Origin: Phytoamicus setariae
Lineage (GTDB): Bacteria > Pseudomonadota > Alphaproteobacteria > Rhizobiales > Rhizobiaceae
NCBI RefSeq assembly: GCF_016722925.1
Contig: NZ_JAEQNC010000002.1
Coordinates: 310,001 to 374,000, forward strand
Direction: 5' to 3'
Length of the DNA stretch: 64,000 nt
Positions within the stretch are counted from its first letter, which is position 1; each line of letters starts with the position of its first letter. The translations under genes were made by a program, and so were the position numbers. Shown here one piece after another: positions 7,621 to 17,510 of the stretch. The notes under the pieces are model-generated. The model was not told the DNA's origin. It searched no databases and was given only the letters and a program-made list of their open reading frames with translations.

Positions 7621-10600
7621 ATGCTGTCGTCCATCTTCGTCGATAGACCTCGCTTCGCTATCGTGATTGCGATCGTCATTACCCTTGCCGGTATGATCGC
7701 GCTTACGACCATACCCGTCGCACAATTCCCCGACATCGTGCCGCCGCAAGTGTCGGTGACGGCACGCTATCCGGGAGCCAACGCCGCAGTTGTCGAAGCC
7801 AGCCTCGCCCAGCCGATCGAGGCTCAGGTCAATGGCGTGGATGACATGCTCTATATGAGCTCAACCAGCGGCAACGACGGCTCCTACACGCTGACAGTCA
7901 CTTTTGCTGTTGGCACAGACCCTAATCTGAACACCGTCAACGTGCAGAACCGGGTTAGTCTCGCAGAAGCGAGCCTGCCGGAGGAGGTGACGCGGCTTGG
8001 TGTTACCGTGCAGAAGCAATCGTCGGCCTTCCTCCAGATCGTCACGCTCTATTCCCCTGATGGCAGCTACGACGAGCTTTACCTCAACAATTATGGCATC
8101 ATCAATGTCGTGGACAGGCTCGCTCGTGTCTCCGGCGTCGGCAAGGCTCAGACCTTCGGCACACTGAACTACAGCATGCGCATCTGGTACCAGACCGATG
8201 CCCTCAGCAGTTTCGGACTGACGCCCGATGATATCATCAGTGCTGTCAGCAGCCAGAATGTGCAGGCCGCCGTCGGTCGCCTCGGCGCGCCACCGATGAC
8301 GGATCAACAGCAGATCCAGCTCAATCTGACGACCCAGGGACGTTTGACCGATATCAAGGAGTTCGAGCAGATCATCGTGCGCGCCAACCCCGATGGCTCG
8401 CTTGTACGGCTGGTCGATGTAGCGCGCGTCGAGCTTGCGGCGCAGTCTTACGACAGCATCGGGCGGCTGAACGGCAAGCCGGCTTCTGTCATCGCCGTTT
8501 ACCAAGCACCCGGCTCCAACGCCGTGGCCGCTGCCGCCGGCGTTCGCGCCGCAATGGAAGCGCTGAAGCCGAATTTTCCCGCCGGCCTCGACTACAAGAT
8601 TACCTATGACACCACTGTTTTCGTCTCCTCGACGATCCATGAAGTGATCAAGACGCTTTTCGAGGCCTTCATCCTGGTCGTGGTCGTGGTTTTTATCTTC
8701 CTCGGCAGCATCCGGGCCACGCTGATACCGACGATCGCCGTGCCGGTGTCGTTGATAGGGACCTTCGCAGTGCTGCTGGTGGCCGGTTTGTCAGCCAACA
8801 CGATTTCGTTGTTTGCCATGATTCTGGCCATTGGCATCGTCGTCGACGATGCGATCGTCGTTGTCGAGAACGTCGAACGCGTTATGGCCGAGACAGGTCT
8901 GCCTCCCAAGGAGGCGACCAAGCAGGCGATGCGAGAAATCACTGCGCCCATCGTGGCCATCACATTGGTCCTGCTTTCGGTGTTTGTGCCGGTCGGGTTC
9001 ATACCCGGTATTACCGGCGCGCTGTATGCCCAGTTTGCTGTAACCGTTTCGGTCGCCATGGTGATTTCGGCCATCAATGCACTGACATTGAGCCCGGCGC
9101 TCTGCGCCGTATTGCTCAAGCAGTCGCACGGCCCCAGTCCGGGTCTCTATGGCCGTGCGCTCAGCAAACTGTCGCATAGCATCGAAAAGGTCAGCGACGG
9201 TTATGCCTTCGTGGTACGCCGCCTGGTCCGTGTCGCCTTCCTGTCTATATTGCTGGTCGCGCTGTTCGGAGGCACGGCTTATTATCTGAACACAGTTACC
9301 CCGACGGGATTCCTGCCGGAAGAAGATCAGGGTCTGTTCTTTGCACAAGTGAACTTGCCCGCTGCGGCCTCGCAGAGCCGCACTTCGGCCGTCGTCTCCA
9401 AGATCGAGGACATTGCAAAAAGCATCCCCGGTGTCGCCGACGTTACCAGCGTGACTGGGTTCAGCTTCATCGATGGATTGGCCGAATCGAATGCCGGCCT
9501 GCTGATTATCGCGCTGAAGCCTTTCGACGAGCGGGTGAAGGAGAAGATCACGGCTTTCGATGTGATGGGTGAAATGAACCGGCGAACAGCCAGCATCCGC
9601 GATGGCGTGGTGATCACCTTGAATCTGCCGCCGATCATCGGCCTGGGATCCTCGGGCGGATTCCAATATCAGTTGGAGGATCAGCAAGGGCGTTCGCCCC
9701 AGGAACTGGCATCGGTCGCGCGCGCGATGGTCATTGCCGCCAATCAGCATCCGAAGCTGTCGCGCGTGTTCACAACCTTTGCGACCGACACGCCACAGCT
9801 TTTTCTGAAGCTCGATCGCAACAAGGCATTGAGCCTGGGCGTGTCTCCGATCACGGTATTCAATGCCTTGCAATCGACGCTAGGTGGGTATTTCGTGAAC
9901 AATTTCAATTCGTTGGGAAGGACATGGCAGGTTATCGTTCAAGGTGAGCAACAAGACAGGAAGACCATCGAGGATATTTATCGCATCTTCGTGCGCTCAA
10001 CACATGGGGATATGGTGCCGTTGAGATCGCTGATCGATGTCGAGCAGCAACTCGGACCGTTGTTCATTACCCGCTACAACAACTATCGAAGCGCCAGCAT
10101 CAGTGGCAACGCGGCCCCCGGCATAAGCTCCGGTGAGGCGCTGGCTACAATGGCGGAATTGTCAAAAGCCACTTTGCCACGCGGATACGGATACGAGTGG
10201 ACAGGGACGGCGCTGCAGGAACTGCAGGCTTCCGGGCAGACCGGGATCATTCTGGGGCTGGCGGTATTGTTCGCCTATCTGTTCTTGGTCGCCCTATATG
10301 AAAGCTGGACAATCCCGGTCGGGGTGCTGCTGGCAGTCACGGCTGGTATTGTCGGCGCCCTTGTGTGCCTGTGGTGGACGGGACTGGCAAACGACATCTA
10401 CGCCCAGATCGGTATCGTGGTGCTGATTGCGCTCGCCAGCAAGAACGGCATCCTGATCGTTGAGTTCGCCAAAGAGCGGCGAGAGCAAGGCATGCCACTT
10501 ACGGAGGCCGCCATCGTTGGCGCCCGCCAGCGGTTCCGTCCCGTGTTGATGACAAGCTTCGCCTTCATTCTCGGTCTGGTTCCGCTTGTCGTTGCTGTCG

Positions 10601-10836
10601 GTGCGGCAGCTGCGAGCCGGCGCGCGGTCGGAACCTCGGTGTTCGGCGGAATGATAGCCGCTTCCGCGATCGGCGTTTTCCTCATACCGATGCTCTATGT
10701 GGTCATGGAACGGCTACGTGAGTGGGCGCATGCCAGAATCCTCGGCCAGCCACTTTACACCGAAGACGACAAACCCGTGCCCGAACAGGATAGCGCAGAC
10801 GCCACGACGCTGCTGCCCGAACCCGACAAGCTTTGA
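7621..10836 (+). CDS. RND multidrug efflux transporter (MexF/AcrB type)
   Basis: This 1071-residue inner-membrane proton/drug antiporter is the size of MexF/AcrB. The N-terminus [19 protein letters not shown] is the usual first helix. The proton-relay aspartates sit in [20 protein letters not shown] (TM4), and TM10 has the [20 protein letters not shown] region with its Lys. The two large periplasmic loops and internal duplication are present. It is translated 3 bases after the adaptor gene. Substrates cannot be told from sequence, and no dedicated TetR/LysR regulator is adjacent; the XRE-cupin gene that follows fits the amine cluster better. Confidence 0.95.
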   Translation: MLSSIFVDRPRFAIVIAIVITLAGMIALTTIPVAQFPDIVPPQVSVTARYPGANAAVVEASLAQPIEAQVNGVDDMLYMSSTSGNDGSYTLTVTFAVGTDPNLNTVNVQNRVSLAEASLPEEVTRLGVTVQKQSSAFLQIVTLYSPDGSYDELYLNNYGIINVVDRLARVSGVGKAQTFGTLNYSMRIWYQTDALSSFGLTPDDIISAVSSQNVQAAVGRLGAPPMTDQQQIQLNLTTQGRLTDIKEFEQIIVRANPDGSLVRLVDVARVELAAQSYDSIGRLNGKPASVIAVYQAPGSNAVAAAAGVRAAMEALKPNFPAGLDYKITYDTTVFVSSTIHEVIKTLFEAFILVVVVVFIFLGSIRATLIPTIAVPVSLIGTFAVLLVAGLSANTISLFAMILAIGIVVDDAIVVVENVERVMAETGLPPKEATKQAMREITAPIVAITLVLLSVFVPVGFIPGITGALYAQFAVTVSVAMVISAINALTLSPALCAVLLKQSHGPSPGLYGRALSKLSHSIEKVSDGYAFVVRRLVRVAFLSILLVALFGGTAYYLNTVTPTGFLPEEDQGLFFAQVNLPAAASQSRTSAVVSKIEDIAKSIPGVADVTSVTGFSFIDGLAESNAGLLIIALKPFDERVKEKITAFDVMGEMNRRTASIRDGVVITLNLPPIIGLGSSGGFQYQLEDQQGRSPQELASVARAMVIAANQHPKLSRVFTTFATDTPQLFLKLDRNKALSLGVSPITVFNALQSTLGGYFVNNFNSLGRTWQVIVQGEQQDRKTIEDIYRIFVRSTHGDMVPLRSLIDVEQQLGPLFITRYNNYRSASISGNAAPGISSGEALATMAELSKATLPRGYGYEWTGTALQELQASGQTGIILGLAVLFAYLFLVALYESWTIPVGVLLAVTAGIVGALVCLWWTGLANDIYAQIGIVVLIALASKNGILIVEFAKERREQGMPLTEAAIVGARQRFRPVLMTSFAFILGLVPLVVAVGAAAASRRAVGTSVFGGMIAASAIGVFLIPMLYVVMERLREWAHARILGQPLYTEDDKPVPEQDSADATTLLPEPDKL

Positions 10837-10936
10837 TCCGGATTTGGCAAGCAAGGGAGCGAGCGCCTGTAAACGCCCATGCCGCCAAAACAGAAATACC
10901 GGGAAATCGTCCTCGATTCCGCTTGCCAGCAGTGAA

Positions 10937-10961
10937 TTCACTTAATAGGCTGTTAAGTGAA
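10937..10961. promoter_or_regulatory. Perfect dyad at the start of the XRE-cupin regulator gene
   Basis: TTCACTTAA and its exact reverse complement TTAAGTGAA are separated by 7 bases (TAGGCTG). The right arm ends 5 bases before the regulator's ATG at 10967, so a protein bound here would block its transcription or translation start. This is a likely autoregulatory operator for the gene product; the inference rests on symmetry and position only. Confidence 0.55.
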
Positions 10962-10966
10962 CGGGG

Positions 10967-11647
10967 ATGACGCGTTTGAACAACGCCGGTATAGCCGATA
11001 GACGCGAAGACGAGGCGCATAAATCCTCGGAGATCGGACAGCGGATCAAGGCTTTCCGGACCACTCGACGTTTGACGCTCCGTCAGTTGGCGGACATGAC
11101 CGGCACCACTGCCAGCTTCATTAGCCAGCTCGAGCGGGGCTTGAGCGGCGTCAACACGAACACGCTTATGCGTATCGCCAACGCACTGGCGATCGGTATC
11201 GCGGATCTTTTCGAAGACCGAAAGGTTTCTCTGCATCAGGTGATCAGGAGGGCGGACCGTCCGGCTCTGCCGCCGAGTGTGGGCTATCGCAAGACGATCC
11301 TGTCCAGCCGTCCGATCCGCGAGTTCGAGGTTTATGGCGGCGAGTTCGGCCCGGGCGAGTCGACCGGCAAGGATGCCTATGTTCACGGCGGCACCAACGA
11401 GATGTTTGTCGTGCTGCGCGGCGAAGTGGAACTGACGCTTGGATCTGAGCAGTTCGTCCTGCGCGAAGGCGATAGTATCGAATATTCGACAACCACCCCG
11501 CACAAGACCAGGAACGTCGGGCCAGAACGCGCCGAAGTGCTGTGGATCATCTCGCCGCCGACCAGCGGCGTTGTCGAACTCGACCAGTATATCCCCCGGA
11601 AACTGCTCGCGGCCGGGGAGGGAAAAGACAGCGAGTCTCATAATTAA
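10967..11647 (+). CDS. XRE-family regulator with C-terminal cupin domain (PuuR-like)
   Basis: The 226-residue protein has an N-terminal helix-turn-helix (about residues 25-80: IGQRIKAFRTTRRLTLRQLA, then SFISQLERG) and a C-terminal cupin sensor (about 115-215: HGGTNEMFVVLRGEVELTLG). This is the domain plan of PuuR, the putrescine-responsive repressor of E. coli. It directly precedes a polyamine-type ABC importer and an FAD amine oxidase-like gene, so it probably controls them in response to an amine. The ATG is only 1-4 bases from GGGG; an in-frame TTG at 10976 would have better spacing, so the true N-terminus may be 3 residues shorter. Confidence 0.88.
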   Translation: MTRLNNAGIADRREDEAHKSSEIGQRIKAFRTTRRLTLRQLADMTGTTASFISQLERGLSGVNTNTLMRIANALAIGIADLFEDRKVSLHQVIRRADRPALPPSVGYRKTILSSRPIREFEVYGGEFGPGESTGKDAYVHGGTNEMFVVLRGEVELTLGSEQFVLREGDSIEYSTTTPHKTRNVGPERAEVLWIISPPTSGVVELDQYIPRKLLAAGEGKDSESHN

Positions 11648-11672
11648 ATCAAATAACAAAGGGAACCAAATC

Positions 11673-12749
11673 ATGATGGGAAATATCCGGTTCGGCGTTG
11701 CCGCGGCAGTGGCAACGATTTTGATGGCAAGCTCGGCACTGGCGCAGGACAAGCCTGTCGCCGGTGACGTTGCGGAAGGCTCGCTGAAGGGCAAGACGCT
11801 GACGTTCGTCTCCTACGGCGGCATCTATCAGGACGGCCAGGTGGCGGCGCTCAAGGAGTTCGTCGACAAATCCGGCGTGACGCTGCTCAACGACGGCCCA
11901 ACGGAAATCGCCAAGCTGCAGGCACAGGTCGAATCCGGCAATGTGACCTGGGACGTGGTCGATACCGCCGACCTTCCGCCTTACGTGCATTGCGGCACGC
12001 TGTTCCAGAAACTCGATTTCAGCAAGCTCGACATCTCCAAGATTCCGCCCAACCAAGTGGGGGAATGCAGCGTGCCGGCCATGAATTACGGCGTCGTGCT
12101 GATGTACAAGAACGACACCTACAAGGACAACCCGCCGAAGAACTGGAAGGATTTCTTCGACACGGAGAAGTTTCCGGGCGTCCGCGCTATTGATGGCAGC
12201 GGCGATCCGATCGGCGGCCTGATCGAACAGGGAATTCTCGCCGACGGCGGCTCGGTCGAGAACATGAAACCCGAAGACATCGATCGTGGCATCGCCAAGA
12301 TCAAGGCGCTGGGTCCCGATACGATCTACTGGAAGACCGGTGCAGAATCCCAGCAGCTGGCGGAGTCCGGCGAGGCCGACATGGTGATCATGTGGACTGG
12401 CCGCGCCATGACCGCTGTCAAGAATGGCGCTGCCTATACGCCGGTCTGGCAGGATTGGATGGTGGTGATGGACCAGATGACCATCCCGGTCGGTGTCAAG
12501 GATACGGATGCCGCTTACGCCCTGCTGAACGCTTATCTCGGGAAGAAATCGCAGGAAATTCTGGCGCAGAAGACGTCCTACACGCCGATCAATCTGGATT
12601 CAAAGCCCGAGGTTGACGAAGTGACGAAGGCCTTCCTCACTAACACACCGGAGCGGATCAAGCAGGGCTACCAGCAGAACATCAAGTTCTGGGTCGCCAA
12701 CTTCCCCGCCGCCGCTGAGAAGTGGTCCGCCCTTATGGCCGGCAACTAA
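11673..12749 (+). CDS. ABC transporter periplasmic solute-binding protein (polyamine type)
   Basis: The 358-residue binding protein has a signal peptide (MMGNIRFGVAAAVATILM, then ASSALAQ) with cleavage after Ala-Gln expected near residue 25. The mature part is a PotD/PotF-like family 1 fold: LTFVSYGGIYQDGQ, WDVVDTADL, MNYGVVLMYKND, NWKDFFDTEKFPGVRA. It should deliver a polyamine or related cation to the permeases encoded next. AAGGGAA precedes the ATG by about 7 bases. The in-frame open stretch before 11673 is shadow. A partial copy of its leader sits at 5309-5372. Exact substrate is not readable. Confidence 0.9.
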   Translation: MMGNIRFGVAAAVATILMASSALAQDKPVAGDVAEGSLKGKTLTFVSYGGIYQDGQVAALKEFVDKSGVTLLNDGPTEIAKLQAQVESGNVTWDVVDTADLPPYVHCGTLFQKLDFSKLDISKIPPNQVGECSVPAMNYGVVLMYKNDTYKDNPPKNWKDFFDTEKFPGVRAIDGSGDPIGGLIEQGILADGGSVENMKPEDIDRGIAKIKALGPDTIYWKTGAESQQLAESGEADMVIMWTGRAMTAVKNGAAYTPVWQDWMVVMDQMTIPVGVKDTDAAYALLNAYLGKKSQEILAQKTSYTPINLDSKPEVDEVTKAFLTNTPERIKQGYQQNIKFWVANFPAAAEKWSALMAGN

Positions 12750-12766
12750 GCCCGGGACGGCGGCAG

Positions 12767-13687
12767 ATGTCCGTGAACGGTCTCTCGGAGAACCAGCAAG
12801 ACGGGGTCGGCGCCAAGCCGGCCCCGGCACCCGGCGCCAACGCAACAGCGGCGCTGTGGCGGTTGTTTATGCGGCAGTCCGTGTGGCTGGCCGTGCCAGC
12901 CCTGTTGCTGTTGTTTGCCGTCATGGGGTATCCGCTTCTGATCATCGTGCTGCGCAGTTTTGAAGATCCGCAATGGGGATTTCAGAACTACGTCTGGTTC
13001 TTCAGTACGCCGGTCAATCTGACGGTGCTGCAACGGACATTTACGATTTCCGCCTGGGTGACGGTCGTCTGTGTCATCTGCGCCTATCCCTACGCCTATG
13101 CGATGACCGCCGTCGGCCCGCGGCTTCGCCTCATTCTCATTTTGTGCGTGCTGGTGCCGTTCTGGGTCAGCGGTGTCGTGCGCACGCTCGCCTGGGTGGT
13201 CCTGCTGCAGGATTCGGGCGTCATCAACACGATACTGAAGGCGCTCGGCTTCTCTTCCGTGAAGCTCATCCGTACCCAGACAGGGGTCGTTATAGGCATG
13301 GCGCAGGTGCTGATGCCGTTCATGATCCTGCCGCTCTATTCCGTGATGAAGGGCATCGACCTGCGCCTGCTGCAGGCGGCCCGCAGCCTTGGAGCCCGGC
13401 CCGGCAAGGCGTTCTTCGATGTCTATTTGCCGCTGTCGCTGCCGGGCGTCTATGCCGGGGCCATCATCGTCTTCATCCTGTCGCTTGGCTTCTATATCAC
13501 GCCTGCGCTTCTCGGCGGACCGCGCAGTACCATGCTTTCCACATTGGTACAGACCCAGGTGCTCAGTCTGCTCAATTGGGGCAGGGGCGGCGCCATGGGC
13601 GTCGTGCTGCTGGTGTCGACATTCATCTTGCTGGCGCTCGCCGCACCGCTGATGCGCCAGCGCTACAAGAAGGCTGCGAGATCCTGA
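12767..13687 (+). CDS. ABC transporter permease (PotB type)
   Basis: This 306-residue inner-membrane permease has six predicted membrane segments and the EAA-type cytoplasmic loop LLQAARSLGARPGKAFFDV that docks on the ATPase. A proline/alanine-rich N-terminal tail of about 40 residues precedes the first segment. The ATG at 12767 was chosen over an in-frame upstream ATG that would overlap the binding-protein gene. Its stop overlaps the next permease start (TGATG), implying translational coupling. It forms a heterodimer with the next product. Confidence 0.9.
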   Translation: MSVNGLSENQQDGVGAKPAPAPGANATAALWRLFMRQSVWLAVPALLLLFAVMGYPLLIIVLRSFEDPQWGFQNYVWFFSTPVNLTVLQRTFTISAWVTVVCVICAYPYAYAMTAVGPRLRLILILCVLVPFWVSGVVRTLAWVVLLQDSGVINTILKALGFSSVKLIRTQTGVVIGMAQVLMPFMILPLYSVMKGIDLRLLQAARSLGARPGKAFFDVYLPLSLPGVYAGAIIVFILSLGFYITPALLGGPRSTMLSTLVQTQVLSLLNWGRGGAMGVVLLVSTFILLALAAPLMRQRYKKAARS

Positions 13688-14478
13688 TGCCGATGGCGCT
13701 TCCCACCCGTATCCTGCTCGGTCTGATTTGCCTGCTGGTGGCCGTCTGGCTTCTTGCGCCGACTTTGGTAATCATCCCGATTTCCTTCAACGAAAAGAAG
13801 TCTCTGGCCTTTCCGCCGTCCGGCTTTTCCTGGCAATGGTACCAGAATTTCTTTTCCAACCCCGAATGGTCGACAAGCTTTTTCAACTCCCTCAGGGTCG
13901 CGGCCCTGGTGGCGGTGCTCGCCACCGTGCTCGGTACGCTGGCGGCCTTCGGTCTCGACCGGATGAAGAGTTCGGCAAGCGGGCTGTTGCGGGCCTTGCT
14001 GATCACGCCGATGGTCATTCCAGGTGTCGTGCTGGCAATCGGCATCTATGCCGTCTATCTCGACACGAAGCTTGTCGGCACGGTGACGGGCTTCGTTCTG
14101 GCACATACGATGCTTGCCATTCCCTTCGTGCTGATCGCCGTGTCGGCCAGTCTCGAAGTGTTCGACAAGCGGCTGGAGACGGCGGCCGCCAGCCTCGGCG
14201 CAAACCGGCTGACGACGTTTCGGACGATCACGTTGCCGCTCATCGCGCCGGGCCTGCTTTCGGGTCTGCTGTTCGCCTTCGTGACGTCTTTCGACGAGAT
14301 CATCGTGGCGTTGTTCATCACCAGCCCCTATCTCAAGACGCTGCCCGTGCAGATCTTCACCAGCATCACCCGGGATGCTGATCCGACGGTCGCTGCCGTC
14401 GGCACCATCCTTTTTATTGCGACAACGCTTCTGATCACCGTCGGGCTCCTTATCGGTGCGCGGCAGAAGAGGACCTGA
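13687..14478 (+). CDS. ABC transporter permease (PotC type)
   Basis: The 263-residue second permease subunit has an N-terminal anchor (ILLGLICLLVAVWLLAPTLV), the conserved PISFNEKKSLAFPPSGFSW periplasmic segment typical of PotC-type proteins, and the EAA loop LETAAASLGANRLTTFRTIT. The ATG overlaps the preceding stop by one base. One base separates its stop from the ATPase start, so all transporter genes are one operon. Confidence 0.92.
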   Translation: MPMALPTRILLGLICLLVAVWLLAPTLVIIPISFNEKKSLAFPPSGFSWQWYQNFFSNPEWSTSFFNSLRVAALVAVLATVLGTLAAFGLDRMKSSASGLLRALLITPMVIPGVVLAIGIYAVYLDTKLVGTVTGFVLAHTMLAIPFVLIAVSASLEVFDKRLETAAASLGANRLTTFRTITLPLIAPGLLSGLLFAFVTSFDEIIVALFITSPYLKTLPVQIFTSITRDADPTVAAVGTILFIATTLLITVGLLIGARQKRT

Positions 14479-14479
14479 C

Positions 14480-15592
14480 ATGGCACCCACCAGCGGACGC
14501 GGCGCTGCAATCGATATCGACAGGGCGACCAAGCGCTACGGCAGCTTCGTCGCGCTCGATGGCGTCAACCTGCATATCGAGCCCGGCGAATTCATGACGT
14601 TGCTTGGCCCAAGCGGGTCCGGCAAGACGACGACCTTGAACATGATCGCAGGGTTTACCGAAATCTCCTCCGGCGAGTTGCGCATCGGGGGGCAAAGCGT
14701 CGTCGGCCTGCCGGCCCACAAGCGTAATATCGGTGTGGTTTTCCAGCATTATGCGCTGTTTCCACACATGACTGTCGGCAAGAACGTCGCCTATCCGCTG
14801 ACGCTGCGTGGTTTGGAAAAGGCAGAGCGCGACAGCCGCGTTGCCCGCGCCCTCGATATGGTCAAGATGGCCGATTTCGCCCATCGTTACCCGAGCGAAT
14901 TGTCGGGTGGCCAACAGCAGCGCGTGGCGCTTGCGCGTGCCATCGTGTTCGATCCGCCGTTGCTCTTGATGGACGAACCGCTCGGCGCGCTCGACAAGAA
15001 GCTGCGTGAATGGCTGCAACTGGAGATCAAACGCATCCATCGCGAACTCGGGACCACGTTCGTCTACGTTACCCACGACCAGGAGGAGGCGCTGGTTCTT
15101 TCCGACCGCATCGCCGTCTTCAACCAGGGGCGCATCGAACAGATTGGCACCGGTCGGCGTCTTTATGACGAACCAGAGACGCTGTTTGTCGGCCGGTTCA
15201 TCGGCGACTCGACGATCCTGCGCGGCACCTCCGAGACTTCGGGACAAGAAACCGCCTTGAACATAGGCGGTGACACGATCGTTGCGCCCAAGCGCCTGGG
15301 CGGCGAGGGCAAGCCGGTGATGCTGTTGCGGCCGGAAAAGCTGCTGTTGCGCAAGCCCGGCACTGCGGTGCCATCTGGCAACAACCGGTTGCGCGGTCGC
15401 GTCAACGAGGCGATCTATCTCGGCTCCGGCTCGAAATACGAGGTGACCTTGAAGGACGGATCGGCAGCGATCATCCGGAGTTCTCTTGAAGAACCTGGAT
15501 TTTCGATCGGCGAGGAGGTGGATGTCACCTTTTCAGCCCATGACATCAAGCTGTTGGCCGATGACGGTCGCGCCGACATCAATCTTACCTGA
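14480..15592 (+). CDS. ABC transporter ATP-binding protein (PotA type)
   Basis: The 370-residue ATPase energises the amine importer from the cytoplasmic face. It has Walker A LGPSGSGKTT, signature LSGGQQQRVALARA, Walker B LLLMDEPLGALD, the switch His in YVTHDQEEAL, and a C-terminal TOBE regulatory domain (VMLLRPEKLLLR onward). The ATG at 14480 fits the family N-terminus. Length and motifs match PotA/PotG. It is the last transporter gene before the oxidoreductase. Confidence 0.93.
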   Translation: MAPTSGRGAAIDIDRATKRYGSFVALDGVNLHIEPGEFMTLLGPSGSGKTTTLNMIAGFTEISSGELRIGGQSVVGLPAHKRNIGVVFQHYALFPHMTVGKNVAYPLTLRGLEKAERDSRVARALDMVKMADFAHRYPSELSGGQQQRVALARAIVFDPPLLLMDEPLGALDKKLREWLQLEIKRIHRELGTTFVYVTHDQEEALVLSDRIAVFNQGRIEQIGTGRRLYDEPETLFVGRFIGDSTILRGTSETSGQETALNIGGDTIVAPKRLGGEGKPVMLLRPEKLLLRKPGTAVPSGNNRLRGRVNEAIYLGSGSKYEVTLKDGSAAIIRSSLEEPGFSIGEEVDVTFSAHDIKLLADDGRADINLT

Positions 15593-15619
15593 ACTCATCT
15601 CAGCATATGGAATTCGACA

Positions 15620-17002
15620 ATGAATGCGGCAACGAACGGAAACGTCTCCTTCTGGTATGCAGATATCGGAGGGACACCAGGCTATCGGCCGCCCTTGCCC
15701 GGCGACAGGGATGCCGACGTCTGCATCGTCGGTGCCGGCTATACCGGACTGTGGACCGCCTACTACCTGAAAAAGGCCGATCCATCGATCCGCATTGCCA
15801 TGGTCGAGAAGGAATTCGCCGGGTTCGGCGCATCCGGCCGCAACGGCGGCTGGCTTTCGGGCGGCTTCAGCTGGTCGCGTGAAAAATATCTGAAGTCGTC
15901 GTCCCGCGGTGCGGTCATTGCGATGGAAAAAGCCATGGCCGGCACCGTCGACGAAGTAATCGCAGTGACTGAGGCCGAGGGGATCGATGCAGACATCGTT
16001 CGTGCCGGCAATCTGCAGGTGGCAACCAACAAGCCCCAGCTAGACCGCTTGCGGGAATACTACAAAGAGTTCAGCGCCTGGGACAATTCCGACCGTGTCG
16101 ACTTTCTGAGCGCCGAGGAAGCAAGGCAGCGGATCGCCATCCACAATGTGCAGGGCGGCGTCGTCAAGCATGGAGCGGCCCGGGTGCAGCCGGCAAAGCT
16201 TGTGCGCGGCCTTGCGGCTACCGTGGAACGTCTTGGCGTTCCGATCTATGAACAGACAACCGTGCTCGGCATCGAGAAGGGCAGGGTGACGACCAATCGC
16301 GGCGTCATCCGGGCGCCGATCATCATCCGCGCCACCGAAGGGTTCACTGCCGGCATCCCCGGCCACAAGCGCCTCTGGCTGCCGTTGAACAGCGCTCTGA
16401 TCGTCACGGAGCCGCTTTCGGATGCGCTCTGGAAGGATATCGGCTGGCAAGGGCGCGAGTTGCTGGGCGATATGGCACATGCCTATTGCTACGCACAGCG
16501 CACCCGCGAAGGCCGGATCGCCATGGGTGGCCGCGGCGTTCCCTACCGTTTCGGATCGCAGACGGATGTTCGTGGCCAGACCCAGGCGGCGACGATCGCG
16601 CAGTTGCAAGCGATCCTGACGCGCCTCTTGCCGCAGACCAAGGGCGTGCGGATCGACCATGCCTGGTGCGGCGTGCTTGGCGTGCCGCGCGACTGGTGCA
16701 CCACGGCTGGCCTGGACAGGCAAACAGGCATCGGCTGGGCCGGCGGCTATGTCGGGCTCGGCGTTTCCAGTTCCAATCTGTCCGGCCGCACATTGCGCGA
16801 TCTCGTCCTCGGAAATGAGACCGAACTGACGCGGCTGCCCTGGGTCAATCGATCGGTGCGCAAATGGGAACCGGAACCAATGCGCTGGCTGGGTGTCCAT
16901 TCGATGTACCAGCTCTATCGCATTGCCGATGAACGCGAAGAAGCGGGTTTGCCACAAACTTCGAAACTGGCCGCCCTTGCCGACCGCCTGACCGGTCACT
17001 AA
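15620..17002 (+). CDS. FAD-dependent oxidoreductase (PuuB-like)
   Basis: The 460-residue DAO-family flavoenzyme has the dinucleotide-binding motif CIVGAGYTGLWTAYYL and the FASGRNGGWLSGG-like motif (here FGASGRNGGWLSGG) typical of gamma-glutamylputrescine oxidase and related amine oxidases. Such enzymes oxidise imported amines or their glutamyl conjugates to aldehydes with release of H2O2 or reduction of an acceptor. The location directly after the importer supports a catabolic role for the same substrate. The gene is read from the ATG at 15620 without a clear Shine-Dalgarno sequence. No glutamylpolyamine synthetase or aldehyde dehydrogenase gene is present here, so substrate assignment stays open. 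Confidence 0.85.
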   Translation: MNAATNGNVSFWYADIGGTPGYRPPLPGDRDADVCIVGAGYTGLWTAYYLKKADPSIRIAMVEKEFAGFGASGRNGGWLSGGFSWSREKYLKSSSRGAVIAMEKAMAGTVDEVIAVTEAEGIDADIVRAGNLQVATNKPQLDRLREYYKEFSAWDNSDRVDFLSAEEARQRIAIHNVQGGVVKHGAARVQPAKLVRGLAATVERLGVPIYEQTTVLGIEKGRVTTNRGVIRAPIIIRATEGFTAGIPGHKRLWLPLNSALIVTEPLSDALWKDIGWQGRELLGDMAHAYCYAQRTREGRIAMGGRGVPYRFGSQTDVRGQTQAATIAQLQAILTRLLPQTKGVRIDHAWCGVLGVPRDWCTTAGLDRQTGIGWAGGYVGLGVSSSNLSGRTLRDLVLGNETELTRLPWVNRSVRKWEPEPMRWLGVHSMYQLYRIADEREEAGLPQTSKLAALADRLTGH

Positions 17003-17045
17003 TGTCGGCGTCCACATCTAGTATTTCCTTAAATAAATCAGAGAT

Positions 17046-17408
17046 ATGTCCATGATCAATTTCCAGACCTTCGCTCACCTCGCCACCATCGATCTCGGCG
17101 AAGCGCTCCCCAAGGCCACGTCTATCGAGGGCGACCAGAGGGAAGCCAGCCACACACTTTGGACGTCGGACGACGGCCTCGTCGAGGTCGGCGTGTGGGA
17201 ATGCACGCCCGGCCGTTTCACCGCCGCGCGTGAAACGAATTCCGAAATTTGCCACATCGTTTCCGGCCGCGTTTCGCTGCACAACAGCGACGGCACCACG
17301 AAAGAAGTTGGCCCCGGAGAAGTTCTCGTCCTGCCCATCGGCTGGAAGGGCGAATGGACGATCCACGAGAAAACCCGGAAGCTGTATTTCATGCAGTTCA
17401 AGGGCTGA
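17046..17408 (+). CDS. Small cupin protein (DUF861 type)
   Basis: The 120-residue single-domain cupin is of the type often found beside amine or amino-acid catabolic oxidoreductases. Motifs: VGVWECTPGRFTAARE, EICHIVSGRVSLHNSDG and GPGEVLVLPIGWKGEW. Many members of this family accompany FAD oxidoreductases, but the reaction is unknown. It is last in the amine cluster, with a terminator hairpin downstream facing rsmA. Start could be the ATG at 17046 or 17052. Confidence 0.8.
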   Translation: MSMINFQTFAHLATIDLGEALPKATSIEGDQREASHTLWTSDDGLVEVGVWECTPGRFTAARETNSEICHIVSGRVSLHNSDGTTKEVGPGEVLVLPIGWKGEWTIHEKTRKLYFMQFKG

Positions 17409-17420
17409 GCGCACAATCGG

Positions 17421-17452
17421 GCCTGTCGGGAGCTTCATCCCCGACAGGCTTT
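17421..17452. terminator. Terminator hairpin between cupin gene and rsmA
   Basis: A perfect 10-bp inverted repeat (GCCTGTCGGG / CCCGACAGGC) with a 9-nt loop is followed by TTT. It lies between convergent genes and could stop the amine cluster transcript and the opposing one. Confidence 0.7.
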
Positions 17453-17510
17453 CCATGCTGATGGCAAGGCACCGCCAGCATCTGCTGTCGCTCACGATAT
17501 TGGGTTATGA

